A DNA stretch of 64,000 nt, taken from contig JACPAK010000006.1 in the NCBI GenBank assembly GCA_016180845.1, forward strand, positions 1-64,000, written 5' to 3'. Below, piece after piece: positions 33,930 to 43,040 of this stretch. The stretch is from Deltaproteobacteria bacterium. GTDB lineage: Bacteria; UBA10199; JACPAL01. A program made the translations under genes and the position numbers. The first letter of the stretch is position 1. Every line of letters starts with the position of its first letter. Below the pieces are notes generated by a model. The model had not been told where the DNA came from, made no database searches, and saw only the letters and a list, made by a program, of their open reading frames with translations.

Positions 33930-34349
33930 TTAGGGTCTTTGGCGTGCTGCTCTCCGTCGTCGAATCAGCGCGTCAAGGCTCCACTCCCCGGCACCGTACG
34001 CCGCGAAAAAGAGGAAGATAAAGCAAAGCAGCACGGCCGGCTCGCCGTGATTCTGGATCGGCCAAAAGCCCTGGGGCTGGTGGAATTGAAAATAGGCGAC
34101 CGCCATTTCGCCCGAAAGAATAAAGGCGATGGGCCGGGTGAATAGCCCCAGCAAGATCGCGACGCCGCCATAGAACTCAAGCATGCCTCCGATCCATATC
34201 TGGGACAGGAACTTTGGGTGCCCGCCGAACTCCGCGGGGACGCCACCAAACCAGTCGAACATCTTCATTCCTCCGGCTTGAAGAAACAGCAGACCCGCGA
34301 CGACCCGCAGCAGAAAGAACGTGATTTGTTTTGCGCGATCCATGGTCAT
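33930..34349 (-). CDS. DoxX-family membrane protein
   Basis: A 139-residue protein with four predicted helices. FFLLRVVAGLLFLQAGGMKMFDWFGGVP near residues 10-37 and GGMLEFYGGVAILLGLFTRPIAFILSGEMAVAYFQFH near 53-90 are the DoxX signature. The second DoxX gene in this window (the other is at 13826), with modest similarity between them. The Shine-Dalgarno AAAGGGAGG is well placed. The partner is unknown. Confidence 0.88.
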   Translation of the reverse strand: MTMDRAKQITFFLLRVVAGLLFLQAGGMKMFDWFGGVPAEFGGHPKFLSQIWIGGMLEFYGGVAILLGLFTRPIAFILSGEMAVAYFQFHQPQGFWPIQNHGEPAVLLCFIFLFFAAYGAGEWSLDALIRRRRAARQRP

Positions 34350-34407
34350 AGTAGCCTCCCTTTCAACATCGAAAAAAGAATTCTGGAATAGAATTTTCTA
34401 AGCAACT

Positions 34408-35025
34408 TCAGAGGGCCTCTTTAAGCTCCCGAGCATTCGGAATCTGCTCCAGTGTCTTCTGAAAAAGTGTATTCAACGACTCTTCGATCTGTTTCAGTTT
34501 CTTCTGGCGCATCCCTTCCATCTCAAGATCATAACCGATCTGAATTGTTCGATCTTGGCGGGACATAGTCGCCGGGTCAAAGCTTTCGATAAAGATTTCC
34601 AGCTTGCTGGATCCCTTCCCCTTTCCTTTAATGAGCTTCTTCTCAAAGTCGGCATGAAACTCCTTGATCTTCATAGTCAAAGAGACCGATCGACCCGATG
34701 GAGGTCTCGAAACGAAACGCAATCCACATGTCGTCAAAAGATTTTTTAATGACTCTTCGAAAATTTGATCCAATGAAGGTTCGGCGAGCAAACGAATCGT
34801 CTCTTTCCCCTTTTTCTGGAGCTGTTGGCCGATCGCTGGCTCCTCTCGTTCATCTTTGACACCGTTCCAAACGACCTGTTTTTCCTTCCAAATCGGCGTT
34901 GGGCAAAGTTTTGAAATAAAGTCGGAAGGAAGGCTGAGAGTCACTGCCTTCGTCTCCTGACACCAAAGGGAGACTGGACCCACAGATAAAACTAAAATGA
35001 GGAGTGCGCTCTTGAGCATTTTCAT
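34408..35025 (-). CDS. Exported protein of unknown function
   Basis: A 205-residue protein. I chose ATG 35025 because a signal peptide starts there (MKMLKSALLILVLSVGPVSLW); the longer frame to 35199 has no export or Shine-Dalgarno support. The mature region has a lysine-rich loop (KKLIKGKGKGSSK) and looks alpha/beta, ending LEQIPNARELKEAL. It resembles periplasmic proteins of the YajG kind only loosely. No partner gene is adjacent. Confidence 0.6.
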   Translation of the reverse strand: MKMLKSALLILVLSVGPVSLWCQETKAVTLSLPSDFISKLCPTPIWKEKQVVWNGVKDEREEPAIGQQLQKKGKETIRLLAEPSLDQIFEESLKNLLTTCGLRFVSRPPSGRSVSLTMKIKEFHADFEKKLIKGKGKGSSKLEIFIESFDPATMSRQDRTIQIGYDLEMEGMRQKKLKQIEESLNTLFQKTLEQIPNARELKEAL

Positions 35026-35136
35026 ACTATTAATGCGTGAATGAATAGACGATTTTCGGACCGCTTGCCAGCAGTTTTCGATGGCGGCATGATCCGTGCT
35101 TGAAGAAGTGCACCAATTGTGATTATGGGTTTGAGC

Positions 35137-35483
35137 ATGGCCGCATCCGAAAATAAGCTCGTCGTCTTCAAGGGAAAGAACATCCGCCGCACGCTTCATA
35201 AAAACGAATGGTGGTTCGTTGTGGCCGATGTCGTCGAGGCCCTTACCGATACCCCAAATGCTTCGGACTATATCAAGAAAATGCGTGGTAGAGACGATGA
35301 GTTAGCCAAAGGGTGGGGACAAATTGTCACCCCCCTTGAGGTGGAGACGGCGCCGCTCAAAGGGGCGGAAAGATCGCCGGTGATGCACGAAGGAAACTGG
35401 AGATCGAAAGCGGCCGCCGGGTGGTTTCAAAGGGAAACTATCTCCCCGAAAAACCACAGAGGGAAAAACTTGGGAAGCGGTGA
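35137..35483 (+). pseudogene. BRO-N (phage antirepressor) family pseudogene with internal deletion
   Basis: The first frame from ATG 35137 gives ENKLVVFKGKNIRRTLHKNEWWFVVADVVEALTDTPNASDYIKKMR, the N-terminal BRO domain, ending near LEVETA (about 35350). A different frame from about 35351 continues GGKIAGDARRKLEIESGRRVVSKGNYLPE to TGA 35481-35483, the family's C-terminal end. The central part, normally well over 100 residues, is missing and the frame shifts at the join. BRO-N proteins are phage or mobile-element antirepressors, so this is a relic of a lost element. Confidence 0.75.
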
Positions 35484-35534
35484 AATAACTTAAGGGAATG
35501 TAATCCACTCTTGGTTCTACCAATTGTCGTAATG

Positions 35535-35609
35535 GGTGGGCTATCGGATTCGAACCGATGACCTCCAGGGCCACAACCTGGCGTTCTAACCAGCTGAACT
35601 AAGCCCACC
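35535..35609 (-). tRNA. tRNA-His(GUG)
   Basis: Acceptor GTGGGCT/AGCCCAC pair, with an encoded G at position -1 opposite C73, the histidine identity pair. Anticodon stem CCAGG/CCTGG with loop TTGTGGC gives GUG. The T-loop is TTCGAAT. Confidence 0.95.
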
Positions 35610-35615
35610 ATTGTA

Positions 35616-35757
35616 TTAGGGAGAGATACAGCTCTCTCCCTAAACCCTCATCTGATTTTCTCTACCTCACCGCTCGCTTCGGGGACTCGCACGGAGTGAA
35701 TCCGATGCTCGTCTCCTCACTCGCTATTGGAAGTTCATGGGGAGATCCTGCTTCCCC
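35616..35757. repeat. Palindrome-ended repeat, family R copy 2, beside tRNA-His
   Basis: The left palindrome is TTAGGGAGAGA (35616-35626) and TCTCTCCCTAA (35633-35643); the right is GGGGA (35739-35743) and TCCCC (35753-35757) around an ATCCTGC core. The interior CACCGCTC, CGGAGT, AATCCGAT and TCGCTATT is shared with 15522-15675. Stem bases differ between copies with compensating changes. It begins 7 bases from the tRNA 5' end. The rest of 35758-35935 shows nothing further. Confidence 0.7.
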
Positions 35758-35935
35758 TTAAAAAACCATCGGACAAGAACGATGTCACCGCCGCCTTCTC
35801 CAAAACAGTTCGCTTTCTTACAGATAAGGTGAGGAGGACGCAAGAATTCTAATGTAACTATATGAATTTAAAACAATAATTATCACTCCTCCAGGCGCAA
35901 CTCACACCGTCTCATGGGCCGATAATTAAGGGGTT

Positions 35936-37012
35936 ATGGCAGCTCCAGGTCCCATTGCGGCAACCAGCGCACGAGTCACTCCAGATATTCAATTAGGAGG
36001 AGGTGAGGAACCACAAGCGATAGGGAGGTCGGAGACTCACGATCTCCAAGGAGAAGCTGCCCAGCTTCGAGGTCTCACTCAAAAATCCGGGATAACAGAA
36101 GCGGATCAAAAAAAATATATCCGAGACCTTTCGCAAAAACTTGAAGAGGCAGCCCTCTCCGGTGAAGAGAGTGCCTTCCAAAAAGTAAAAACCCTCTTGA
36201 GAGGAAAGGATCCGAAAGTAATCGCCCAGGCACTCCATCAAATCCCGACCGATGCGGTCGTCGCACAGATCCTCGTCGCGCTCCAAAATAATCCTTCGCT
36301 CTATGCTTCAACACTTGTTTTCTTAGATTTCTTTTCAAATCCCACTGATAAAAATTTATTGAGAGATCGAGCCCTCTCACTGATCGCCGCTATCCAGGTC
36401 CCTCAATGCTCTTACGACGCGGAGGCGCAGGTGAGGTTCTCTGTCCTCTCACTGGTTGCGCGAAATGGCTGGAACAATAATTATCAAAATCTCCCGCTCA
36501 CGACAGGTCCCTATGAAGAAGAGGGAGTTGATATCGTCGCGATCATGACAGGAAAAGAGTTTGATTCCGGTTTTATGATCGTTGCCAAACCAGGTGAGCG
36601 TATCACGAGTGAGCACGTCGATCATCCCGGTCGACAACATGAGGCCTACGGCGCTTCTGTGAATACGTCAGAATTGTTTTCCAATTTAAGAAGAGTCGAG
36701 CACACAGATAGCCGAGGTCAATTGATCGTTCGAAATTACTATACCGAAGATGATGGTAGTCTTGGGGAGAGTTACGAATTCAGAATTTTCGATTCAAAAG
36801 GACAACTCGTCGAGGAGGGGGAATCGATCCGTGATCCCTCGGACCCCTTGCATAAATCTCATTCCACAAGATATCTCTACGATCATGAAGGACACCTTCG
36901 TCGCAAGGAAGAATATATTAAAGGAAAACTGTCGCTTTTTCTCGAATACAATGAAGCGGGTGAGGCTGTTAACGCTCAGATTGTCAATAGTCGCTCACCC
37001 TCTCATCGCTAA
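35936..37012 (+). CDS. Hypothetical protein with C-terminal RHS/MORN-like strand repeats
   Basis: A 358-residue protein without a signal peptide. Residues 45-150 are helical. Residues 250-350 look like short beta-repeats (DSRGQLIVRNYYTEDDGS, FDSKGQLVEEGESI, YDHEGHLRRKEEYI, YNEAGEAVNAQI) similar to RHS/MORN_2-type antiparallel repeats. The function is unknown. The ATG is preceded by AAGGGG at unusually short spacing. It is followed 21 bases later by an EamA transporter gene. Confidence 0.65.
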   Translation: MAAPGPIAATSARVTPDIQLGGGEEPQAIGRSETHDLQGEAAQLRGLTQKSGITEADQKKYIRDLSQKLEEAALSGEESAFQKVKTLLRGKDPKVIAQALHQIPTDAVVAQILVALQNNPSLYASTLVFLDFFSNPTDKNLLRDRALSLIAAIQVPQCSYDAEAQVRFSVLSLVARNGWNNNYQNLPLTTGPYEEEGVDIVAIMTGKEFDSGFMIVAKPGERITSEHVDHPGRQHEAYGASVNTSELFSNLRRVEHTDSRGQLIVRNYYTEDDGSLGESYEFRIFDSKGQLVEEGESIRDPSDPLHKSHSTRYLYDHEGHLRRKEEYIKGKLSLFLEYNEAGEAVNAQIVNSRSPSHR

Positions 37013-37033
37013 AAATCACTTCCAGAAAAATTT

Positions 37034-37966
37034 ATGCCCCTTTTAATCCTGCTCCTCCTTCTCCAAATCATCTGGTCCAGTTCCTTTGTTGCAATGAAAT
37101 TTGCGTTGGGCGACATGCCGGTGGGACTCGTCATGATCCTTCGTTACGGCATCGCCTCCCTCTGCTTCTTCCTCTTCGGGGCTTACCGAGGGTTTCATTC
37201 ATTTTCAAAAAAAACCTGGTTGCTAGTCCTCATGGTTGGTGTCATCACTTTCTCCCTCTCCCCTTTTTGTCAGCTCAAAAGTCTCATGCTGACCCAGGTT
37301 ATTGATGTCTCCGTCCTCGTTTCGATGGAGCCGTTGATCACAGCACTCATGGCTTCTCTGATCTTGAAAGAGAGGATCGGTTGGGATCTCTTGTTTGTCT
37401 TTCTGGTCTCCGCCACAGGAGTCCTCATCCTCTCCGGCATCACGTGGGAAGGTCTTTCAGGCCCGATGACACTGGCCCGTCTCTTCGGAAATCTGCTGTT
37501 TCTTGCAGCCCTCGGGTGTGAGGCTATCTACTCCACCACGGGACGTTACCTGTCGCAGAGAGAGGATCCGCTCAAGGTCGCCGCCTGGATGCATCTGGCC
37601 GGTTTTCTGGTCAATCTGCTGATCTATTCTCCGACGTTAAGAGAGATCCCCTCCTTCACTGAGGCCAAGTCAAGCTGGACCGCCCTTCTCTTTCTAGCAA
37701 TTTTCTGCTCCTTCATTGGATATGCCGGTTGGTACCTTTTGCTGAAGAAAATCCCTGCCTCCCGTCTCGCACTCTCCCTCTTCCTCCAACCGGTCATCGG
37801 AAGTCTCACCGGATATCTGCTTCTGAATGAAAGATTCACAAAACAGACCGCCATCGGGGCGAGCCTCATCGTATTTACCTTGTTGAGCTGGATCCTCATG
37901 AATTATAAATTCCGAAAAGAGGAAAAAGTCGCAACCGATTCCCTAACAACCCGATGTAACAACTAA
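37034..37966 (+). CDS. EamA family (DMT superfamily) transporter
   Basis: A 310-residue transporter with ten predicted helices in two EamA repeats. IIWSSSFVAMKFALGDMPVGLVMILRYGIASL near residues 10-41 starts the first and LFLQPVIGSLTGYLLLNERFTKQTAIGASLIV near 252-283 ends the second. DMT members export amino acids, purines or other small metabolites. The substrate is unknown. Confidence 0.9.
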   Translation: MPLLILLLLLQIIWSSSFVAMKFALGDMPVGLVMILRYGIASLCFFLFGAYRGFHSFSKKTWLLVLMVGVITFSLSPFCQLKSLMLTQVIDVSVLVSMEPLITALMASLILKERIGWDLLFVFLVSATGVLILSGITWEGLSGPMTLARLFGNLLFLAALGCEAIYSTTGRYLSQREDPLKVAAWMHLAGFLVNLLIYSPTLREIPSFTEAKSSWTALLFLAIFCSFIGYAGWYLLLKKIPASRLALSLFLQPVIGSLTGYLLLNERFTKQTAIGASLIVFTLLSWILMNYKFRKEEKVATDSLTTRCNN

Positions 37967-37968
37967 GA

Positions 37969-38478
37969 ATGCTAACCTTCGCCCCTGCACGTCCCATCAC
38001 CCTTCAAGAATACAAAAAGGTCATTGGTGCCGATGGGGGAGCACCACTGCCTGGAAAGATACTATCAACAGGGATGCTGGAGTCAGGAATTGATCTTTTT
38101 GGCGATGGGGCTGTCGAGGACCATGCGACCTTTCATATTGTTGAGGATCTCGATCGGGATGGAAGGGCTGAAGACTTTTATTTTCGTGTGAATATAGAAA
38201 GTCCTGCCCCCTTTCGAGCTACCTTTAGCTTTCATGCGACAACCCGTTGTCGTGGCGATGACTGCCACAGAAATTGGGAACTCTGGGAACGAGAACCCTT
38301 TTCCGTTTCAACACGAGAAGGAACCTCTCTCGCGATCTTAAAAGGTGTCTTTCTGGCCGATGTCACCGGGGATGGGATTCGAGATATCGTTGTTTTGACT
38401 GACGACACAGGTTCAACGAGGACACTCCAATCTCTTTTTCAAGGGGCAACGATTCTGGAAGGGAAAAAGACAGACTAA
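37969..38478 (+). CDS. Hypothetical protein with DxDxDG calcium-binding-like motifs
   Basis: A 169-residue protein starting 2 bases after the transporter stop. It contains DLDRDGRAEDFYFRV near 60-74 and DVTGDGIRDIVVL near 134-146, the DxDxDG type repeats of FG-GAP/VCBS or dockerin-like calcium sites. There is a CRGDDCH pair near 98. No signal peptide is apparent from this start, so the true N-terminus is uncertain. Operon membership with the transporter is likely. Confidence 0.55.
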   Translation: MLTFAPARPITLQEYKKVIGADGGAPLPGKILSTGMLESGIDLFGDGAVEDHATFHIVEDLDRDGRAEDFYFRVNIESPAPFRATFSFHATTRCRGDDCHRNWELWEREPFSVSTREGTSLAILKGVFLADVTGDGIRDIVVLTDDTGSTRTLQSLFQGATILEGKKTD

Positions 38479-38540
38479 CCCTTCTTTTTTTAACTAGATC
38501 TTCCTGTCAGTTAACAGATATAAACAGATATCGAATCCCT

Positions 38541-38623
38541 GCCGAGGTGGCGGAATTGGCAGACGCGCTGGACTTAGAATCCAGTGGGCAACCGTGGGGG
38601 TTCGAGTCCCCCCCTCGGCACCA
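38541..38623 (+). tRNA. tRNA-Leu(UAG), CCA encoded
   Basis: Acceptor GCCGAGG/CCTCGGC pair, discriminator A, followed by an encoded CCA (38621-38623). Anticodon stem CTGGA/TCCAG with loop CTTAGAA gives UAG. A class II variable arm is present. The final A of CCA is also the first base of the next gene's ATG. Confidence 0.96.
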
Positions 38624-39570
38624 TGAAGGCAATCATCATTCGACAATTCGGCGAGAGAGACGTTTTGGAATTGGCCGATATCCCAAAACCGAAGATCCAA
38701 CCGGGAGAGGTTTTGGTAAAAATCGTCGCGGCGGGTGTCAACCCGGTCGACTGGAAGATCCGGAAAGGGCTTCTGAAGGGACGGATGCCGTATGAACTCC
38801 CGATCACCCTTGGCTGGGAAGCGTCAGGTGTGATTGACGAGGTTGGTTCCGAGGTAAAAAACTTCGAAAAAGGGGATGCGGTCTTCGCCTACACCAGAAA
38901 AGAAAAGATCCACGACGGCAGCTACGCGGAGTTTATCGCGCTAGAACCTCGACACCTCGTTCTCAAGCCAAAGAATCTCAGTTTTGAAGAGTCCGCAGCG
39001 ATCCCGCTGGCGGGACTCACCGCCTATCAATCACTCTTTGAAAGTCTCCAACTTCAAAACGGAGAAAAGATCCTGATTCATGCCGGCGCTGGCGGTGTCG
39101 GAAGTTTCGCAATTCAATTAGCAAAAACAATAGGGGCTTATACCATCACCACGGCCAGTGAGAAGAACCATGACTATGTCCGAAAACTTGGGACAGATGA
39201 GGTCATCGACTACACGAAGGAAGATTTTGTCAAAGCGGTTCTAAACAAACATCCCGAAGGGATCGATGCCGTTTTTGATACTGTCGGTGATGAAACCCAG
39301 AAAAAAAGTGCTGATGTCCTTAAAAAGGGGGGGAGATTGACCTCACTTCTTGCCCTGGATGAAGAGTTTTTTAAGAAGAAGGGTTTGAAGCCTGGCTACG
39401 TCTTTGTTCGGCCAGAGCCGAGCCATCTCGACCGTTTGCGAAAACTCATCGAAGAAGACAGGCTCAAGGTGAGCCTTTTTCAGATCTTCCCCATTTCTGA
39501 AGTGAAAAGGGCCCATGAAGCGATTGAAACGGGCCATGTCCGTGGAAAGATTGTGCTGCGAATCGGATGA
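38623..39570 (+). CDS. Zinc-type alcohol dehydrogenase-like / NADP-dependent quinone oxidoreductase
   Basis: A 315-residue MDR-superfamily reductase. It has a GroES-like N-terminus (MKAIIIRQFGERDVLEL, GVNPVDWKIRKG), LTAYQSLFESLQLQNGEKILIHAGAGGVGSFAIQLAK near 130-165 (Rossmann GxGxxG), and DAVFDTVGDET. The zinc-binding Cys/His residues are absent, as in quinone oxidoreductases. It would reduce quinones or enones with NADPH. The start is set by the ATG that overlaps the tRNA-Leu CCA; no Shine-Dalgarno precedes it. Confidence 0.9.
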   Translation: MKAIIIRQFGERDVLELADIPKPKIQPGEVLVKIVAAGVNPVDWKIRKGLLKGRMPYELPITLGWEASGVIDEVGSEVKNFEKGDAVFAYTRKEKIHDGSYAEFIALEPRHLVLKPKNLSFEESAAIPLAGLTAYQSLFESLQLQNGEKILIHAGAGGVGSFAIQLAKTIGAYTITTASEKNHDYVRKLGTDEVIDYTKEDFVKAVLNKHPEGIDAVFDTVGDETQKKSADVLKKGGRLTSLLALDEEFFKKKGLKPGYVFVRPEPSHLDRLRKLIEEDRLKVSLFQIFPISEVKRAHEAIETGHVRGKIVLRIG

Positions 39571-39579
39571 AAAAGAATG

Positions 39580-39652
39580 TGGGCGCTACAGGGCTCGAAC
39601 CTGTGACCCGCTGGTTAAGAGCCAGCTGCTCTGCCAACTGAGCTAAGCGCCC
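39580..39652 (-). tRNA. tRNA-Lys(CUU)
   Basis: Acceptor GGGCGCT/AGCGCCC pair, discriminator A. Anticodon stem GCTGG/CCAGC with loop CTCTTAA gives CUU. The T-loop is TTCGAGC. It sits 10 bases from the convergent reductase stop. CCA is not encoded. Confidence 0.95.
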
Positions 39653-39772
39653 AATGAAACCGTAATAAAAATCCATCAATTCGACTCATTACGGCCGGCA
39701 ACCTACTGAATTCCCGCTGAGAGTGTCAAATGCTTTGACTCCTTTTTAACCTTTCGATAGCTTCTGAGGACT

Positions 39773-41062
39773 ATGAAGGTACAAGTCCACGACGTTACCG
39801 AGATCACCCGCAAGCTCGACATTACCGTACCTGCCGAAGAGGTACGGGTCGCCCTGGAACAGGCCTACTATACGGTCGGCACCAAGGCCTCGCTAAAGGG
39901 ATTTCGTCCGGGCAAGGTCCCGAAAGAGGTCCTCCAGCTTCACTACCGTCAAGACGCCGAGGAACAGGCGATTCAGAATCTCGTTAATTCAAGTTATCCA
40001 AAGGCATTGGAATCAGTTTCCATTTCACCGGTCTCCTACCCCCAGATCGCGGTCCGCCACTTTCGCGAAGGGGAAGATTTCACCTACGAAGCGACGATTG
40101 AAATCCGTCCGACGATCGAACCAAAGGGGTACACAGGACTTCCTCTCACGAAAAACAGTATTGAGGTCTCAGAGAAGGAGCTCGAAGAAACGCTCAAACA
40201 CCTCCAGGAAAGGGCCGCTCAATTAATCCCGGTAGAGGAAAAGCGGGGGGCTCAAGAAAAGGACGTGGTCATTTTCGACTACGAGGCGTTTCATGATGGC
40301 AAGCCACTCCAAGGCACCAAGACGGAGGGGTATATTGCAGAGATCGGACAGAAGGCACTCATTGCCGATTTCGAGAAGGGACTGATTGGAATTATGGCCG
40401 GGGAAAAAAGACCGATCGACGTGACCTACCCCGGTGACTGGACCGATAAAAATACGGCGGGAAAGACAGTCCGATACGAGGTGACATTGAAGGAATTAAA
40501 ATCAAAGAAACTCCCTGATCTTAACGATGATTTTGCAAAAGATCTGGGCAGTTTCAACAACCTTCAAGAGCTGAAAGACAAAGTCAAGGCACAGATGGGA
40601 GAAGAAAAAGAGATCCGAGAAAAAAACCATTTGGCCCGCCAGGTTGTCGAAAAGCTCCAGGAGAAAAACCAGATCACCGTCCCTCAGGGGATGATCGAAA
40701 TGGAGTTGGATCTGATGTTTCGCCAGTGGCTCGCATCGATTCGTGCGGAAAACCAATTTACGCAGGAGCAAATTCATGCCGCCCAAGAAGAGTTTTTTAA
40801 AAAAAATGAAGAAGAGGCGAAACTCCGCGTGATCGGCGGACTCCTCTTCGACGGGATCTCAAAAAAAGAGGGGATTGCCGTCACGCTCGAAGAGGTCGAA
40901 AAAAGGATCGAGGAACTTGCGACTCGATCGGGACAACCTTTTGAAACCTTGAAGAAGCAGTATCAGGAGAAAAACCTCTACCCCGGTATCGAGGCAAGCC
41001 TTCGTGAGGAAAAAACCCTTGATTTTGTGCTGTCGAAGGCTAAAATCAAAATGAGCAAATGA
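39773..41062 (+). CDS. tig: Trigger factor
   Basis: The ribosome-bound chaperone. The 429-residue protein has the ribosome-binding loop [15 protein letters not shown] near 44-58, a PPIase domain ([37 protein letters not shown] near 182-218), and the long helical C-terminal arms. The first gene of tig-clpP-clpX-lon. A weak TTGACT/TAGCTT promoter may precede it. Its stop overlaps the clpP ATG by four bases. Confidence 0.95.
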   Translation: MKVQVHDVTEITRKLDITVPAEEVRVALEQAYYTVGTKASLKGFRPGKVPKEVLQLHYRQDAEEQAIQNLVNSSYPKALESVSISPVSYPQIAVRHFREGEDFTYEATIEIRPTIEPKGYTGLPLTKNSIEVSEKELEETLKHLQERAAQLIPVEEKRGAQEKDVVIFDYEAFHDGKPLQGTKTEGYIAEIGQKALIADFEKGLIGIMAGEKRPIDVTYPGDWTDKNTAGKTVRYEVTLKELKSKKLPDLNDDFAKDLGSFNNLQELKDKVKAQMGEEKEIREKNHLARQVVEKLQEKNQITVPQGMIEMELDLMFRQWLASIRAENQFTQEQIHAAQEEFFKKNEEEAKLRVIGGLLFDGISKKEGIAVTLEEVEKRIEELATRSGQPFETLKKQYQEKNLYPGIEASLREEKTLDFVLSKAKIKMSK

Positions 41063-41739
41063 TGTGGAATTCTAAAGGATTTCAAGCCCTAAGCCCACTC
41101 GTCGAAGCACCAACTGCCCAACTCATTCCCATGGTTATTGAGCAAAGTCACCGTGGAGAACGTGCCTACGATATTTATTCACGCCTGCTCAAAGACCGTA
41201 TTATTTTTATCGGGACACCGATCGCCGATGAAATAGCGAACGTCGTCATCGCCCAACTCCTCTTTCTGGAGTCAGAAGACCCTGAAAAAGAGATATTTCT
41301 CTATATTAACTCTCCAGGGGGTTCTGTGACCGCCGGGATGGCGATCTATGACACAATGCAATATGTCAAATGCAATATCTCGACCATGTGCATGGGACAG
41401 GCCGCCTCCATGGCGGCGGTTCTTTTGGCGGGAGGCACGGCGGGAAGGAGATGCGCCCTCCCCCACTCACGTATCCTGATCCATCAGCCGATGGGGGGAA
41501 TCCAGGGGCAGGCGACTGACATCGATATCCAGGCACGTGAAATCCTGAGACTTCGCGAGGAGTTAAATTCGATTCTTTCCAAACACACAAAACAAACCCT
41601 AAAGAAAATCCAGCAGGATACCGAAAGAGATTATTACATGACGGGACAAGAGGCTAAAGAGTATGGTATCATTGATGACGTGGTGACATATCGCGAGGAT
41701 CGACAGAAGAAACCGGAGGCGGTGGATAAAAAAACATGA
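41059..41739 (+). CDS. clpP: ATP-dependent Clp protease proteolytic subunit
   Basis: The barrel-shaped serine protease. The 226-residue protein has the catalytic Ser in [11 protein letters not shown] near 116, His in [14 protein letters not shown] near 141, and Asp in the following ERDYYM segment region. The [24 protein letters not shown]-terminus is standard; about 25 residues precede it, as in E. coli. Overlaps tig and clpX by ATGA. Confidence 0.97.
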   Translation: MMWNSKGFQALSPLVEAPTAQLIPMVIEQSHRGERAYDIYSRLLKDRIIFIGTPIADEIANVVIAQLLFLESEDPEKEIFLYINSPGGSVTAGMAIYDTMQYVKCNISTMCMGQAASMAAVLLAGGTAGRRCALPHSRILIHQPMGGIQGQATDIDIQAREILRLREELNSILSKHTKQTLKKIQQDTERDYYMTGQEAKEYGIIDDVVTYREDRQKKPEAVDKKT

Positions 41740-42989
41740 CGCGCAATTTCATTGATGATCCGATGAATCTCTGCTGTTCCTTTTGTGGGAAATCCCAAAA
41801 AGAGGTGCGGAAACTTATCGCAGGACCGACGGTCTACATCTGCGATGAATGCATCGACCTCTGTAACGACATCATAGCGGAAGAAAATGCGCGTGCGACC
41901 CAGCTCGTTTCAAGGGCGACTGTTCCAAAACCGGCTGATATCAAAAAAATACTCGACGAATATGTGATCGGACAGGAACGTGCGAAGAAGATCCTGTCTG
42001 TCGCTGTTCATAACCATTATAAAAGGATAGAAAACCGTTCGACTACCTCTGATGTCGAGCTCCAAAAATCAAACATCCTTTTGATTGGACCAACAGGTTC
42101 CGGAAAAACACTTTTGGCACAAACACTCGCCAAGATCCTGAATGTCCCTTTCACGATTGCGGATGCCACCACCTTAACTGAGGCAGGATACGTTGGAGAG
42201 GATGTTGAAAACATCATCCTTAATCTTCTGCAGTCAGCTGATTACGACAAAGCCCGCTGTGAGCGGGGAATTGTCTATATTGATGAGATCGACAAAATTT
42301 CCCGAAAGTCAGACAGCCCCTCGATTACCCGTGATGTCTCGGGAGAAGGGGTCCAACAGGCTCTTTTAAAGATTATTGAAGGAACAGTGGCGAATGTCCC
42401 TCCAAAGGGGGGACGCAAACATCCCCAACAGGAATTTATCCAGATCGATACCACAAATATCCTTTTTATCTGCGGTGGAGCCTTCGTCGGCCTGGAAGAT
42501 ATCATCTCACGACGAAGCGGCTCGCAAAGCATGGGATTTGGGGCCCAGATCAAATCCGCTCAGGAAAAAAACCTGTCCGAGCTTTTGCAAAACGTGCAAA
42601 CACAAGACCTCTTGAGATTTGGTCTGATTCCTGAGTTTGTGGGTCGGCTTCCGGTCATCGCAACACTCTCTGAGCTCTCCGAGTCTGCCTTGATCGATAT
42701 CCTGACAAAGCCAAAGAATGCCTTGGTAAAACAATATCAGAGACTTTTTGAGTTCGAACGGGTCAAGCTTAAATTCACCCAAGGGGCCCTGGAGATGATA
42801 TCCAAAGAGGCCCTGAAGCGAAAATCCGGCGCGAGAGGACTCCGTGCCATCCTGGAAAGCATCATGCTCGATATTATGTACGAAATCCCTTCCCGTAATA
42901 ATATCAAGGAAGTCGTTATCAACGAAGAGGTTATCCTCAGAAATCGTGAACCGGTTATCGTCTACGAAAAGAAGGCAGAGTCCGCCTGA
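41736..42989 (+). CDS. clpX: ATP-dependent Clp protease ATP-binding subunit ClpX
   Basis: The unfoldase partner of ClpP. The 417-residue protein has the zinc-finger CCSFCGKSQ...CDECIDLC near 10-39, Walker [12 protein letters not shown] near 115, pore loop region GYVGEDVE near 148, Walker [11 protein letters not shown] near 180, and [14 protein letters not shown] near 305 (sensor II Arg region). Complete. The start codon overlaps the clpP stop. Confidence 0.98.
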   Translation: MTRNFIDDPMNLCCSFCGKSQKEVRKLIAGPTVYICDECIDLCNDIIAEENARATQLVSRATVPKPADIKKILDEYVIGQERAKKILSVAVHNHYKRIENRSTTSDVELQKSNILLIGPTGSGKTLLAQTLAKILNVPFTIADATTLTEAGYVGEDVENIILNLLQSADYDKARCERGIVYIDEIDKISRKSDSPSITRDVSGEGVQQALLKIIEGTVANVPPKGGRKHPQQEFIQIDTTNILFICGGAFVGLEDIISRRSGSQSMGFGAQIKSAQEKNLSELLQNVQTQDLLRFGLIPEFVGRLPVIATLSELSESALIDILTKPKNALVKQYQRLFEFERVKLKFTQGALEMISKEALKRKSGARGLRAILESIMLDIMYEIPSRNNIKEVVINEEVILRNREPVIVYEKKAESA

Positions 42990-43040
42990 ATATAAGCATT
43001 GCCCTTGCTTTTAGGGACAGGCATCATTAGATTATAAACT

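Noticed and set aside
33604-35609. Integrated prophage or genomic island between tRNA-Arg and tRNA-His
   Set aside because: Only a tRNA repeat and one BRO remnant support it; no integrase, structural phage genes or matching repeat near tRNA-His were seen.
42990-43040. Separate promoter for lon
   Set aside because: A TTGCTT and TATAAA-like pair is present, but spacing is ambiguous and lon can be read from the clp transcript.
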